Origin: Dillenia suffruticosa
Taxonomy: Eukaryota > Streptophyta > Magnoliopsida > Dilleniales > Dilleniaceae
Reading direction: 5' to 3'
Length of the DNA stretch: 64,000 nt
Assembly (NCBI GenBank): GCA_033439265.1
Contig: JAVTVX010000035.1
Coordinates: 11,930,001-11,994,000, forward strand
Below, piece by piece: positions 36,990-48,158 of the stretch; within the stretch, counting starts at the first letter, position 1, and the number at the start of each line of letters is the position of its first letter. The position numbers and the translations under genes are program-made. Below the pieces are notes generated by a model. It was not told where the DNA came from, ran no database searches, and saw only the letters and a program-made list of their open reading frames with translations.

Positions 36990-38795
36990 AATTGAAAATA
37001 TTTTTATAAAATTTTATAATTATACTAAAAATGTTTGAAATAAATGATGTGTAATAAAAATACTATAGTATTACAATACTATAAAAATTATAATTATAAA
37101 AATATCAAGTAATAAAATAATTAAAAATATTTTTATATTAAAAAAAGTATTTATAGCCGGTCATGTATTATTATTATATTATATGGTTAATAATACATCA
37201 AATAATAATTTTATTAAAAAATTTTACAATTATACTAGAAATACTAAAAGTATTTGATATACATGACTTTATTATATGCAAAATATTTTTGCATATAGTA
37301 AAAATATTATAATATTATAATAATATAAAAAATATACTTATAAAAATACTAAACAAAAAAATGTTTTAAAAATGTTTTTATATTAGAAATGAACATAATA
37401 TTACAATATTATAAAAATTATAATTATAAAAATATTAGGTAATAAAATATTATTTCTCTCTCCCGTCTCTCTCTCTCCTCATTAAAATATTAAAAAATAT
37501 TTTTCATAATTAAAAAACATCTATAATATTATTAAAAATTATAATTTAAAATTTTAATATTGAAAATATCATTAAAAGACATTTATAATATAAAAGTATT
37601 AAAAAAATTTTAATATATAACGGTGATCGACTTTATTCCATATAAATTTTCATCATCCTCCAATTTGGCATAACGGGACTCACTTGCAAGCACCCCCTGT
37701 CCTCCAATTCGATAGCTAAGAAACTTGATAACAGAGAAAGGTCAACCGAGAAACTTGATCTTACCAAGGAGCTTAACCTCTTTCAGTAACTGAGAAACTT
37801 GATAATCGAAAGAGGTCAACCGAAGAACTTGACCTCGTTGAGAAAACAAATCTATATTTTCTGGAATATTCATGTTACTCATATACGAAATCGTGGCAAT
37901 ATGATAATTTTATTTTAATACGATAATTTTTTTTATAATGTGATACTATAAAAATATTTTGAAATATAATAAGTAATAATAATGTATGCAATTTATTATA
38001 AAATTTTATAATTATATTAAAAATATTTGAAATAATTGACGTGTAGTAAAAATGCTATAGTATTACAATACTATAAAAAAATATAATTATAAAAATATCA
38101 AGTAATAAAATAATTGAAAATATTTTTATATTTAAAAAGTTCTTACTGTCTGTTATGTATTATTATTATATTATATGATTAATAATATATCAAATAATAA
38201 TTTTATTAAAAAATTTTATAATTATACTAGAAATACTAAAAGTTTTTGATATACATAATTTTATTATATGCAAAATATTTTTGCATCTAGTAAAAGTATT
38301 ATAATATTATAATACTATAAAAATTATACTTATAAAAATATTAATTAATAAAATATTTTAAAATATTTTTATATTAAAAAAGTGCTGACAACTGTTGGGT
38401 CATGTGTTATTATTATATTATACGGTCAATAACATATCAATTATAATTTTATTAAAAATATAATTATACTAAAAATACTAAAAATATTTGATATAGATGA
38501 TTTTATTAAATGCAAAATATTTTTGTATATATTAAAAATACTATAATATTATAAAACCATAAAAATTATACTTAGAAAAATATTATATTAAAAATATATT
38601 AAAAATATTTTTATATTGAAAAAAAATATCATAATATTATAATACTATAAAGATTATAATTATAAAAATATTAAGTCGAAAATATTTTTATATTAAAAAA
38701 ATCACGGACAACCATCGGGTTATGTGTTATTATTATATTATAGTCAATAATATATTAAATGATAATTTTATTATAAAATTTTATAATTATATTTT
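36990..38795. repeat. AT-rich direct repeats, three to four diverged units
   Basis: A unit of about 350 bases contains GTATTATTATTATATTATAYGG, then ATGCAAAATATTTTTGCAT, then AATATTATAATACTATAAAAA. It occurs near 37010-37400, again near 38040-38370, and in shorter, more diverged form near 38385-38640 and 38700-38795. The palindrome ATGCAAAATATTTTTGCAT is a useful marker. The interval 37440-37980 between the first two copies has different AT-rich sequence, including a GC-richer segment at 37625-37870. Confidence 0.75.
37625..37870. other. GC-richer unique segment between AT-rich repeats
   Basis: About 245 bases of mixed composition in otherwise nearly pure A/T DNA. Inside is an internal repeat of GAGAAACTTGATAAC and AGGTCAACCGA (near 37735-37830, two or three copies). 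The function is unknown and no reading frame is convincing. Confidence 0.5.
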
Positions 38796-41700
38796 ACTAT
38801 ATATAAAAGAAGAAAAGGGGAGGGGGAAGTTGGGGGAGTGACACCTAGGACGTGAACAGTTGTCTACTGTTTCATATTTTTTTTTCTTTTTGGACGGGAA
38901 CAATGCCTCTTTTTTTTTTGGACCGGAACAATAGTTTTTTTTTATTTCTCCTTACTTTTTTATTTCTTTTTTTTTCACCATTCACTCTTTTTTTTTGTGT
39001 TTTCTTTTTCTTTTTCTACTTCTTTTTTTTTATCCTATACTCTTCTTTTTTTTCACTCATTTTTTTTATTTAGCTATTAACAGTTTACTACTATTTTTTT
39101 TTACTTCTTTTTTTTCACCATTTGCACGTCTTTTTTTTTACATTTTTTTTACTTCTAGGTGGGGGAGTAACACTTAGAACCGGAACATTAGGCTACTGTT
39201 CCCACATTTTTTTTGGATTTCTTTTTACTTTTTTTTACCAATTACCCTTAATTTTTTTTTGCTATTTTTTAAAACTTTTTTTGGGTTTTTCTTTTTCTTC
39301 TTCTTCTTTTTTTTTTTACTTCTTTTTTTTTTCACCCTTACCCTTCTTTTTTTTTTGTAGATTCCGCTATTATTGATTTGCTGCTATTCATATTTTTTTA
39401 CTTCTTTTTTTGTTTATCTTTTTTTTCACTTCTTTTTTTATTCACACTTTATGATTTTTTTTCTTTGTTTCTTTTTTTTTTTTTTATCTTTCTTACTATA
39501 TATATAAAAAAAAGAAGAGGGGAGAGGAGAGTGGGAGGAGTGACGTTTAGGACGGGAACAATGGACTACTGTTCCCACCTCTCTTTTTTCTTTTTCTTTT
39601 TTTGATTTCTTTTTTTAACTAATTACTCTTTTTTTGCTCTATTTTTACTTCTTTTTTTCACCTTTCACCATATTTTTAACTTCTTTTTAGTTTTTCTTCT
39701 TTTTTTTCTTTTTCTTTTTTTTTTTACTTCTTTTTTTCTTTTTTCTTTTTATTTCGCTGTTATTAGTTTATTACTATTTCTTTTATTTTTACTTCTTTTT
39801 TTATTTCTTCTTTTCTTTTTACTTATTTTTTTGTTTCTTCTTTTCTTTTTACTTCTTTTTTTGTTTCTTCTTTTCTTTTTACTTCTTTTTTACCCTTTAC
39901 GTTTCTCTTTTTTGTTTTTTTTATTTCTTTTTTTTCCACCCTTTACCCATAAAAGAAAAGGAGAGGAGGGGGAGTGACACATTGGATGGGAATAGTGAAT
40001 TACTATTCTCACCTCCTTTTTTGGGGGGGATTTCTTCTTGCTTTTTTAAAAAAAACTTTTTTTTTTGGGTTTTTCTTCTTTTTTTTTTTTTTTTACTTTT
40101 CACCCTTCTTTTTTTTTTCACTTTTTTTTTAGATTCCGCTATTATCGGTTTATTACTATTTTTTTTACTTCTTTTTTTGTTTCTTCTTTTTTTCACCTTT
40201 TACGTCTCTTTTTTTTTATTTTTTTCTACCCTTCATCTTTTTTTTTTCTTATTAATCTATCTTTTCTTCTCTGTTTACTTTTTTTTCATTTCTTTTTTTT
40301 TTTGTGAGTTTTACTGTTTTCACAACTTTTTTTTTAACTTTCTTCTTACTTTTATTTTACCAATAACCCTTCTTTTTTCTTTTTTCTTTTTTTTTTTTTT
40401 ACTTTTTTTAACTTCCTTTTTTTTCCCACTCTTCACACTTTTTTTTTCTTTTTTCTATTTTTGGCTTTTTCTTCTTCTTCTTCTTCTTCTTATTTTTCCT
40501 TTTGGTTTTTTTTCACCTTTCATTCTTCTTTTTTTATTCACTCATTTTTTTTAGCATTCCACTGTTATCGGTTTACTACTATTCTTTTTTTTTTTACTTA
40601 TTTTCATTTGTTTCTTATTTTTCTTTTTTTCTTCTTCTTTTTATCCTTTACCCTTCCTTTTTTTTGCTTTTTTTTCCCACTCTTCATTCTTTTTTCTTTA
40701 TCAATCTATCCCTTCTCCTCTCTTCACTTTTTTTTCGCTTTTTTTTTTTATGGATTTGACTGTTTTTACAACTCTCTTTCAAAGTCTCCCATCCTCTTGA
40801 TGCCATTTAGTACAACTTAGTTTTTTTTTATCATTTTCTTTTTTTTGGACTCCTCTTAGTTGTTTAAAGGAACAAGTAGGGGGAGTAGACAGGGTGCCAC
40901 CTCAGATGGAAACAGTTGGTTATTATACTCACCTTTTTTTTGGGATTTCTTCTTGCTTGTTTTTTTACTTTTTTTTTTACCAATTACCCTTTTTTGTTTC
41001 TTTTTTTTCGCGCTTCACACTTTCTATTTTTTTTAATTCTTTTTTTTTAATTTCACTGTTACTAGTTTATTACTATTCCTTTTTTTTTACTTTTTTTTTG
41101 TTTTTTGTTTTTCTTATTTACTTCTTTTTTTCACCTTTTACCCTTCTTTTTTTTTGCTTTTTTTTTTTTTACCTTTTTTTCACCTTTCACCCTTTTTTCC
41201 TTATTATCTATGTCTTATCCTCTCTCTGCTTTTTTTGCACTTTTTTTATGGGTTTCATTGTTTTCACAAATTTCTTTGAAAATCCTCTTACTCTTGATAC
41301 CATTTGGTGCAACTTATTTTTTTTCTAGTTATTTCCTTTTTTTGACCCCTTTTGGCTGTTTAATTTATTAAAATACCCTTAGATAAATAAAACTATGTGC
41401 ATATATAGCTACACACTATTGAAGATTTTTTTTTTTTTAAAACAAGTTAGGAGGGGAGGTGGGAGGAATTGCTACCTAGGATGAGAACTACTGTTCCTTT
41501 TTTTTTCTTTTTTTTTTGGGTTTTCTTCTTCCTTTCATTTTACATTTTTCCCCCTTTACCTTTTTTTGTTTCTTTTTTATTTTTTTTATTCATCTTTCAC
41601 CCTTTCTTTTTTTTTCTATTATTTTTTTTGGGTTTCTTTTTCTTTTTATTTTTTTCTCCTTTCACACTTCTTTTTTACTGATTTTTTTTAGTTTCATTGT

Positions 41701-41868
41701 TATCGATTTCTTATTATTCATTTTTTACTTCTTTTTTGTTTCTTCTTTTTCTTATTTACTTCTTTTTTTTCATGCTTCACCTTTTTTTTTTCAATAATTA
41801 TAACACACACAAAAAAAATGAAAAAAAATCTGGGCAAGGGCTGCACCTTGTTCGGCTAAACCATCCTA
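38796..41868 (+). repeat. T/C-rich (polypyrimidine) tandem array of about 3 kb
   Basis: On the plus strand it is almost entirely T with C, apart from short recurring heads and cores. The head is a purine-rich run plus GAGTGACACCTAGGACGGGAAC and a palindrome GGGAACA...TGTTCCC (near 38813, 39156, 39497, 39948, 40867 and 41442). The core is TTCCGCTGTTATCGGTTTATTACTATT (variants at 39071, 39361, 39752, 40133, 40556, 41051 and 41692). Core spacing grows from 290 to about 640 bases left to right. The block interrupts an AT-rich repeat that resumes at about 41869. Reading frames across it encode only Phe/Leu/Ser-rich text and are not genes. Confidence 0.8.
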
Positions 41869-42000
41869 GTTAAAGATAATAAAAAATTATTTGATATAGT
41901 TAATTTTATTATATGCAAAATATTCTTGCATATAATAAAAAAATTATAATATTATAATACTATAAAAATTATACGTATAAATATATTGAGTAAAACATTA
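41869..42000. repeat. AT-rich repeat, right-hand piece of the interrupted unit
   Basis: It matches the AT-rich unit from the point where that unit stops at about 38795: TATTTGATATA, then TTTTATTATATGCAAAATATT, then ATTATAATACTATAAAAATT. Confidence 0.75.
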
Positions 42001-42662
42001 TGTGAATTCACCTTCCTCATCTACATATCCAACAATGATACTATGGCCAAACTAATTGTGCTAGGCTGCCCCCAAGATCTCCTATGTTTTGTGCTATTCA
42101 CACTTCGAGACCCTTCTGAACCTCCCTGAAAAGAGAGCCAGCAAACCTCTTTATCTCAAAGCTTGCAGAGCCATTAAGAAGCTCTTCTGCAACCACAACA
42201 AATCCAGAGCAATTTTGGATTATATTTCCATCAGTTTCTAGCCTATAGTAACTATTTAACTCTGAAGTTGGAAAGTCTCTTCGAGAAAGTGCTCTAGCAT
42301 TCTAGTTTCCTCCTTTGTTCTTGGAATTATAGCTACTTCTTGGCTCAGTTCTTGATCATTTTCACAATACATTAACGGGAAAAAAAATATGATTCCAAAA
42401 TTCTATTAAAAAAGTTGAAGTTTGCAGCCAAATTTCAAACCATGGACCAGAACTAGCAGTGCGTTTGCAAAGATTATCAGTCTTCCCTTGGAGAGACAGG
42501 TATTTGTTGAGTTGCTTATTTAGCAATTGCATTAGCAAAAGGAAGTCATTTATCAGAAACTACCCCTGCTCGTTGCTCGAATCATTACTTCCTCGTTTTC
42601 CCATCAATCTCTCCCGCATGAGAAGCTGTTGCTTCAACCTTTTGATTTGGTCGACTACAGGT
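42001..42662. other. Mixed-composition flank, possible gene remnant
   Basis: Base composition is genic, unlike the neighbours. On the minus strand a short open run reads VVDQIKRLKQQLLMRERLMG (about 42590-42665) before a stop. It ends at the copia target site. I do not recognise a family; it could be a captured exon or non-coding retroelement DNA. Confidence 0.35.
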
Positions 42663-42667
42663 GGCCC

Positions 42668-42999
42668 TGTGAAATGTTCATGCAAATCTAATACATGAAT
42701 TACAAAACAAAATTAAACCAAAGAACAAGCGGAAGCAAAGTATACCTCCAGCCATGGATTTCGACGACTGTAACTCCCTTCTCAGTACCTCTAGATGTGC
42801 AAGAAACCTTCCAAACTCTCAATTCTTTCTCTAGATGGTGTGTGAGACTAATGAATTAATCTTAGGGACCCTTGCTATGGTTGCCCCTCATTATTTAGGC
42901 CCATACTTGATTACCCCTTTGGTGAGTGAAAAATCCTTTTTTTTTCAGGAATGGTTTTGCAGGGTATGGAGGGTGATGGGCCACCCTCCTGTTCTTACA
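42668..42999 (-). repeat. Copia 3' LTR
   Basis: 332 bases. On the minus strand it starts TGTAAGAACAGG and ends CATTTCACA. It lacks about 26 bases present in the other LTR (near 42882-42895). Confidence 0.95.
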
Positions 43000-43010
43000 T
43001 TCTCCCACTT
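43000..43010 (-). other. Copia polypurine tract
   Basis: The minus strand reads AAGTGGGAGAA immediately before the 3' LTR, the plus-strand DNA primer site of LTR elements. Confidence 0.85.
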
Positions 43011-43248
43011 GGTCCACTCACCCGACTTGGTGACTTTGTCCAAGCCAAAACATAATGGAAAAAACACACATGAATCATAGTGACAAGTCCTCCAATTCAG
43101 TGAGTATTGTCTCCTGTGTATAACAATGCATGCTACTCCCTATCCTTATGGTAACCATCTTTATGAATAAACCCTATGTTTATTCGGGATCCATTTTCAT
43201 GAAATTTTCTCAAAATTGGAATATACACAAATTCTTATACGAGAAAAT

Positions 43249-44031
43249 TCAATTCGAAATTCCATTAAAATTATGATTTAAACCCATATTTACAATATGA
43301 TTCCTGAATTTAACTGGAGGCATGCCTTTAGTCAGGGGATCAGCAAGCATACATTCGGTACTTAAATATTGGATTACAACCTTATTTTTCAATATACGTT
43401 TCCTTATAGCTAAATAATTAATATCGATGTGTTTATTTCGACTACCATTCGTATTATTTTTAGCCAGAAATACCGCAACCAAATTATCACAAAATATGCT
43501 TAATAGTTTAGGTACAGAGTAAAAAATCCTTAACCCAACCATGAAACTTCGTAGCCACACCGCCTATGACGTAGCCTCAAAACACGCCACAAATTCAGCT
43601 TCCATAGTAAAGGTCGCAGTCAATGTCTGCTTAGCACTCCTCCACGATATAGATCCACTGGCCAGAACAAAAATATATCCAGATATTGACTTTCGAGAGT
43701 CAACACAGCCAGCGAAGTCTGAGTCCGAGTATCTGACCACCTCAAAATTGTCGGTCCTCCTATATGTGAGCATATAGTTCTTGGTGCCTTGTAAGTACCG
43801 TAACACCTTTTTTGCAGCCTTCTAATGCTCCAAACCAGGATTACTTTGATATTGTCCTAACATTCCAACTGCATGCGCTATATAAGGTCGGGTACAAACC
43901 TGTGCATACATAAGGCTTTCAACTACGGGAGCATACGGAATATTGGTCATCTGTTCCCTTTCCAATTCCATTTTGGGACACTGGTCCAAGCTAAACCGGT
44001 CACCTTTGACGATAGAAGATACACTCGGTGA
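43249..44031 (-). pseudogene. Copia RNase H remnant
   Basis: The minus-strand text follows the copia RNase H order: LRYLQGTKNYMLTYRRTDNF, YSDSDFAGCVDSRKSISGYI, SWRSAKQTLTATFTMEAEF, NKHIDINYLAIRKR, then ADPLTKGMPPVKFRNHIVNM and the end NFNGISN at 43249. It is interrupted by stops after EATS (about 43564) and at NPGLEH (about 43820), and separated from RT by a stop at 44032. Confidence 0.92.
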
Positions 44032-45138
44032 TCAGTCTTGTATTCTGTATTTCTTAAGAACTTTCTTAATATGGGTTTCTTGAGATAGTCCGAGAATTTT
44101 ATGAAATCTATCTCGATATATCTTAATGCCAATGATATAAAACGCATCACCTAAATCTTTCATAGCAAAGTTCTTAGAAATGAATTGTTTCATCTCATGC
44201 AACATCCATTTATCATTGGTTGCAAGTAGAATATCATCCACATACAGCACTGGGAAGCAAATTTTACTCCTACTTACCTTCTGGTATATACACTGATCTA
44301 CAATATTTTCTTCAAAACCGAATGAAGGGACTGTCTCATGGAATTTCAAATACCATTGGCGGGAGGTTTGCTTCAATCCATATATAGATTTATTAAGTTT
44401 GCAAACCAAATTCTCACCATCACTAGAGGAAAATCCTTCAGATTGATACATGTAAACTTCTTCCTCTAGTTCTCCATTCAAAAATATCGTTTTCACATTC
44501 ATTTGTTGTAACTCTAAATAAAAATATGCAACAATCGCCAAAATAATGCGGAGGGAATCTTTCTTAGATATTGGAGAAAAGGTCTCCGAATAATCAATTT
44601 CTTCCCTTTGAGTGAACCATTTAGCAACAAGTCTAGCATTGTATTTCTCAATGTTGCCAAATGAGTCAGTTTTTATCTTAAAAACCCATTTACATCCAAT
44701 GAGTTTTATCCCATCAGACAACTTTACAAGATCCCAAACTCTGTTATTTGTCATGGAGTCCATCTCATCTTTTATGACTTCTAGCCACAAACTCGAATCG
44801 TTAGAGCTTATGGCTTGTGAAAACGACTCACGATCATCTACGGTACCAACATTGTAATCAGACTCTTGGAGGTATACTACATAATCACTAGATATCGCTG
44901 ACCTCTTAATCCTAACAGATCTCCTTAATGTCGGTACAACAGTCTCTTGTCCAACTTGACTTGTTCCGGTGTCAGCAAATTGTGGAATATTTTGATTGTC
45001 ATCTGTAATTGGGTCAACGTCCATGGGTACTGGAGGGACGCTTTGAATGACAATCATCCTTTCACTTGAAGTGAAAGACACACTTGATATATTCCTTTCG
45101 GGGACTAAGTCTTGAAAGGAATCTCTCCCACTAATCAA
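44032..45138 (-). pseudogene. Copia reverse transcriptase, longest open frame (368 codons)
   Basis: It contains NNRVWDLVKLSDGIKLIGCK, TQREEIDYSETFSPISKKDS, VKTIFLNGELEEEVYM, NLVCKLNKSIYGLKQTSRQW and LYVDDILLATND. The YVDD box is intact, but the first catalytic aspartate, normally in M-D-V-K-T, is asparagine here (codon 44497-44499), so activity is not expected. The frame ends RIQD-stop where relatives continue D-C-S-P-S, consistent with one point mutation. Confidence 0.95.
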
Positions 45139-46020
45139 GTGATCCTCAAGAAATTTCGCGTTTCTCTATTCCACAAATCTAGTATGATAAGATGGACAAT
45201 AGAATCTATATCTCTTGGACCTCTCAACATATCCAACGAAATACCCACTAATGGTTCTTAAATCCAGTTTCTTTTCTTGTGGATTATAAACCCTTACATC
45301 TGACGGGCATCCCCAATTACGTACATATCGCAAACTGAGTTTCCAACCTTTGAACATTTCGAATGGGGTTTTGAAAACCACCTTAGTTGGAACCCTATTT
45401 AATATGTACACAGCTGTTTTAAGAGTTTCAATTCACAAGCATTTAGGCAATTTAGAGCTAGACATCATACTTCTTACCATGTCCAACAATGTCCGATTTC
45501 TTCTTTCATCCACACCATTTTGGTCTGGAGAACCAGGCATGGTATATTGGGCGACAATCCCAATTTCTTGAAAAAATCGAGCAAATGGACCAGGTGCTTG
45601 TCCATCTTCAGTATACCTCCCATAGTATTCTCCACCTCTATCCGATCTCTCTATCTTTATTTGCTTATCGTATTATTTCTCTACTTCTGTCTTGAAAACC
45701 TTAAAGGCATCCAACGCCTTATCCTATGGCGAAGGAGATAGAGATACATATAACGTGAATAATCATAAATAAAAGTAATTAAATACCTTTGGTCATATGA
45801 GTCCATATCCGGATAACATATATCTGTATGAATGATCTCTAACAGATCTGAGCTCCTCTTGGCACCTTTTTTTGACTTATTGGACTGTTTATCCTTAATA
45901 CAGTCCACACAGATTTCAAAGTTACTAAAATCTAGAGTACTAAGTATTCCATCCTTTACCAACTTTTTAACCCTTTCAATGGAGATATGTCATAATCTTC
46001 GATACCACAATATAGAGGAA
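45139..46020 (-). pseudogene. Copia integrase remnant
   Basis: The pre-integrase cysteine motif CVDCIKDKQ and the first catalytic Asp (HTDICYPDMDSYDQRYLITF) lie in 45681-45962. The second Asp is in IERSDRGGEYYGRY, and the Glu in SPDQNGVDERRNRTLLDMV, in the text up to 45571. The C-terminal part RVYNPQEKKLDLRTISGYFV is in 45166-45411. Stops separate the pieces. Confidence 0.92.
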
Positions 46021-46099
46021 TTTTCATTTATGACACATCTTTTCACACCAATATGTATTGTGTTGTAACATATGTTATCTCGTAAATTATAAAAAATAT

Positions 46100-46490
46100 C
46101 CGAATTATACAAGTTTTGATACAGAAATTAGATTTCTAAAAGAACTTGGTACATAAAAAATTCTTTTCAATTGCAAGACATGTCCGTTAATCAAAATGAG
46201 ATTGCGATCTCCAATGTCTTCTACATGCGAGCTTATCTTGTTTCCTGAATAGACGAATTGCTCACAGCCCACTGGTTTCCGCAGGTTTTGCAAGCCCTAC
46301 AACACATTTGTAATATGAATTGAGTATCCAGAATCAATCCACCATGTGTCATAAGAAATCTCAATTATAAGAGATTTATAACATACAAAAGAGATTTCCG
46401 TACCTCTGGTAGCAAGTCATTTCTGAAATTTTGCATAGTCATTCTTTATATATCCCTTCTTTTTACAGAAAAAACACGTAAACTCCTTTT
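46100..46490 (-). pseudogene. Copia gag zinc knuckle and protease remnant
   Basis: The minus strand gives CVFFCKKKGYIKNDYAK, a zinc knuckle whose His and last Cys are both Tyr, then WWIDSGYSIHITN, the aspartic protease active site (DSG), and later GDRNLILINGHVLQLKRIFY. Stops occur after FQK and after NVL. Confidence 0.85.
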
Positions 46491-46564
46491 TTTACAGTTG
46501 GGGTAGGTCTCTTTGCCTTACCGTTCAGTTTAGCTTTTCCCTTCGCCTTTCCTTTCATGACGAA

Positions 46565-47175
46565 CTATGCGCTACTGGTTTCCTCCTTCATTTCCATGAG
46601 TAACCTCCTTTCTTCTTGTACACACATGGTTATCAACTCATTGATTGACCATTTAGCTTTATGTATGTTATAGGAAATTTTGAATGGACTATAAGGTTGT
46701 GGAAGGGTATTCAGAATATAGTGCACTAGAAATGATTCATATATCTCCACCTCAAGAGTCTTTAGTTGGGCTACTATATCCCGAATCCTCATGATGTGCT
46801 CACGCACTCCGTGGATAGTGGTAAATCTCTTCGACGAGAACTCCATAATCAATGTGCTAGCAAGAGGTTTATCAGATATCTCGAATTGCTCATCAATTGC
46901 TTTAAGAAGGGCACGGACGTCATTATGTTGATTGACGGAGTCGCAGATGCCAGTTGATATTTTATTCTTAATGAACATCGTACTAAGACGATTAGATCGC
47001 TTCCAGCACTAATAAAAAGCTTTGTCCGTTGTAGAGATGGCATCCGTTATCCTAAACGGCTCGTCATGCCTGATAGCATAATCTAGGTTACGCCATCCTA
47101 AATTGAGAAGTATTTTCTCCTTCTACATCTTATAGTCACCATTTAATATGAGAATTTCAACGATATCAACGATTT
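46565..47175 (-). pseudogene. Copia gag capsid remnant
   Basis: The reading resembles copia Gag: GDYKM, a stop, KEKILLNLG, LDYAIRHDEPFRITDAIS, KAFY, a stop, CWKRSNRLSTMFIKNKIS, LKAIDEQFEISDKPLASTLI, VREHIMRIRDIVAQLKTLEV, SFLVHYILNTLPQPYSPFKI and KWSINELITMCVQEERRLL. Two stops lie in the N-terminal third; the last 137 codons (46565-46978) are open. Confidence 0.9.
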
Positions 47176-48158
47176 GTATAGTTGCAACAAAAATGCTTAC
47201 AAATTTTAGTTGAAACTTTAACATATGTTTACCGATATAAAACATATAAAATAAATCTTCTAATATAGAAATTACCTGTGGGTTGAATTTCTAATTTATA
47301 TTAGATTTATTATATTTTATGAAAAAATTGACAAGATTATTTAATTTCCTAATACTTGTAGACTAATTAGAAGAAATTATATATAAAATTTTTTCCTGAA
47401 TTAGAGATTCTCTACAAGACAGCATCACTCGTGCACCAAGAAGTCCCTAGGTAGGTGGTGGGTCACATGGGACCGTTTAAGAACCAGCTAACCTTAGACT
47501 TATCCCCGTATTGTTGACAGAACCTTCCTAGACATGCACTTAATCTGTTGAACTCAAAAAACCTTGTAGGAGAAAACTTTAAAGTCAGGTAGATTATCCA
47601 TATAACTAGGTTATCCAATTTTATCATTTAATCCTGATTAATTATTTTTAATACAATAAAAATTCTTGTGGGATAAAATCTGTCATACAAAAATAAATAA
47701 TCACAAATAATATTATTTATTTTATATGGTCAAAACTATCTCAATATATAATTTATTTCATATTAGAACTGCTGTGGCCATACTCTAACAATTAGAAATC
47801 ATACGTACCACAAGAATATTTTCCTTCAATTTTATGTAGGTTTTAACCATTATTTTGCATGCGTCTTTATAAACAAAAACCATACAAAAATTAATTTATA
47901 CAAAATTATAAAGTTTCAATAATTTTATAATTTTGTACGGGTTTTAATCTTTATTTTACACGTCACTCAATGTGTAAAAGATCATATAAAAATTAATTTG
48001 TGTAAAATATACAATTTTTTTATTTATGTGTGGTACTATAATACACATAAATCTAAAAATTTTAATTTCAAATTCTAAAAAATGACCCAAATATAAATTT
48101 AAAATTAAAAACTAAAATTTTCATTTTTTTTAAGTCCAAAGGATTAATCTGTAATATT

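Noticed and set aside
38852..41797. Many overlapping plus-strand ORFs of up to 190 codons that look like hydrophobic membrane proteins
   Set aside because: They are translations of T-rich repeat DNA (Phe/Leu/Ser only), several frames are open at once, and no start context or motif exists.
44032..45138. Longest single ORF in the window (368 codons), a possible host gene
   Set aside because: It is copia reverse transcriptase inside a bounded retroelement, with a lost catalytic Asp.
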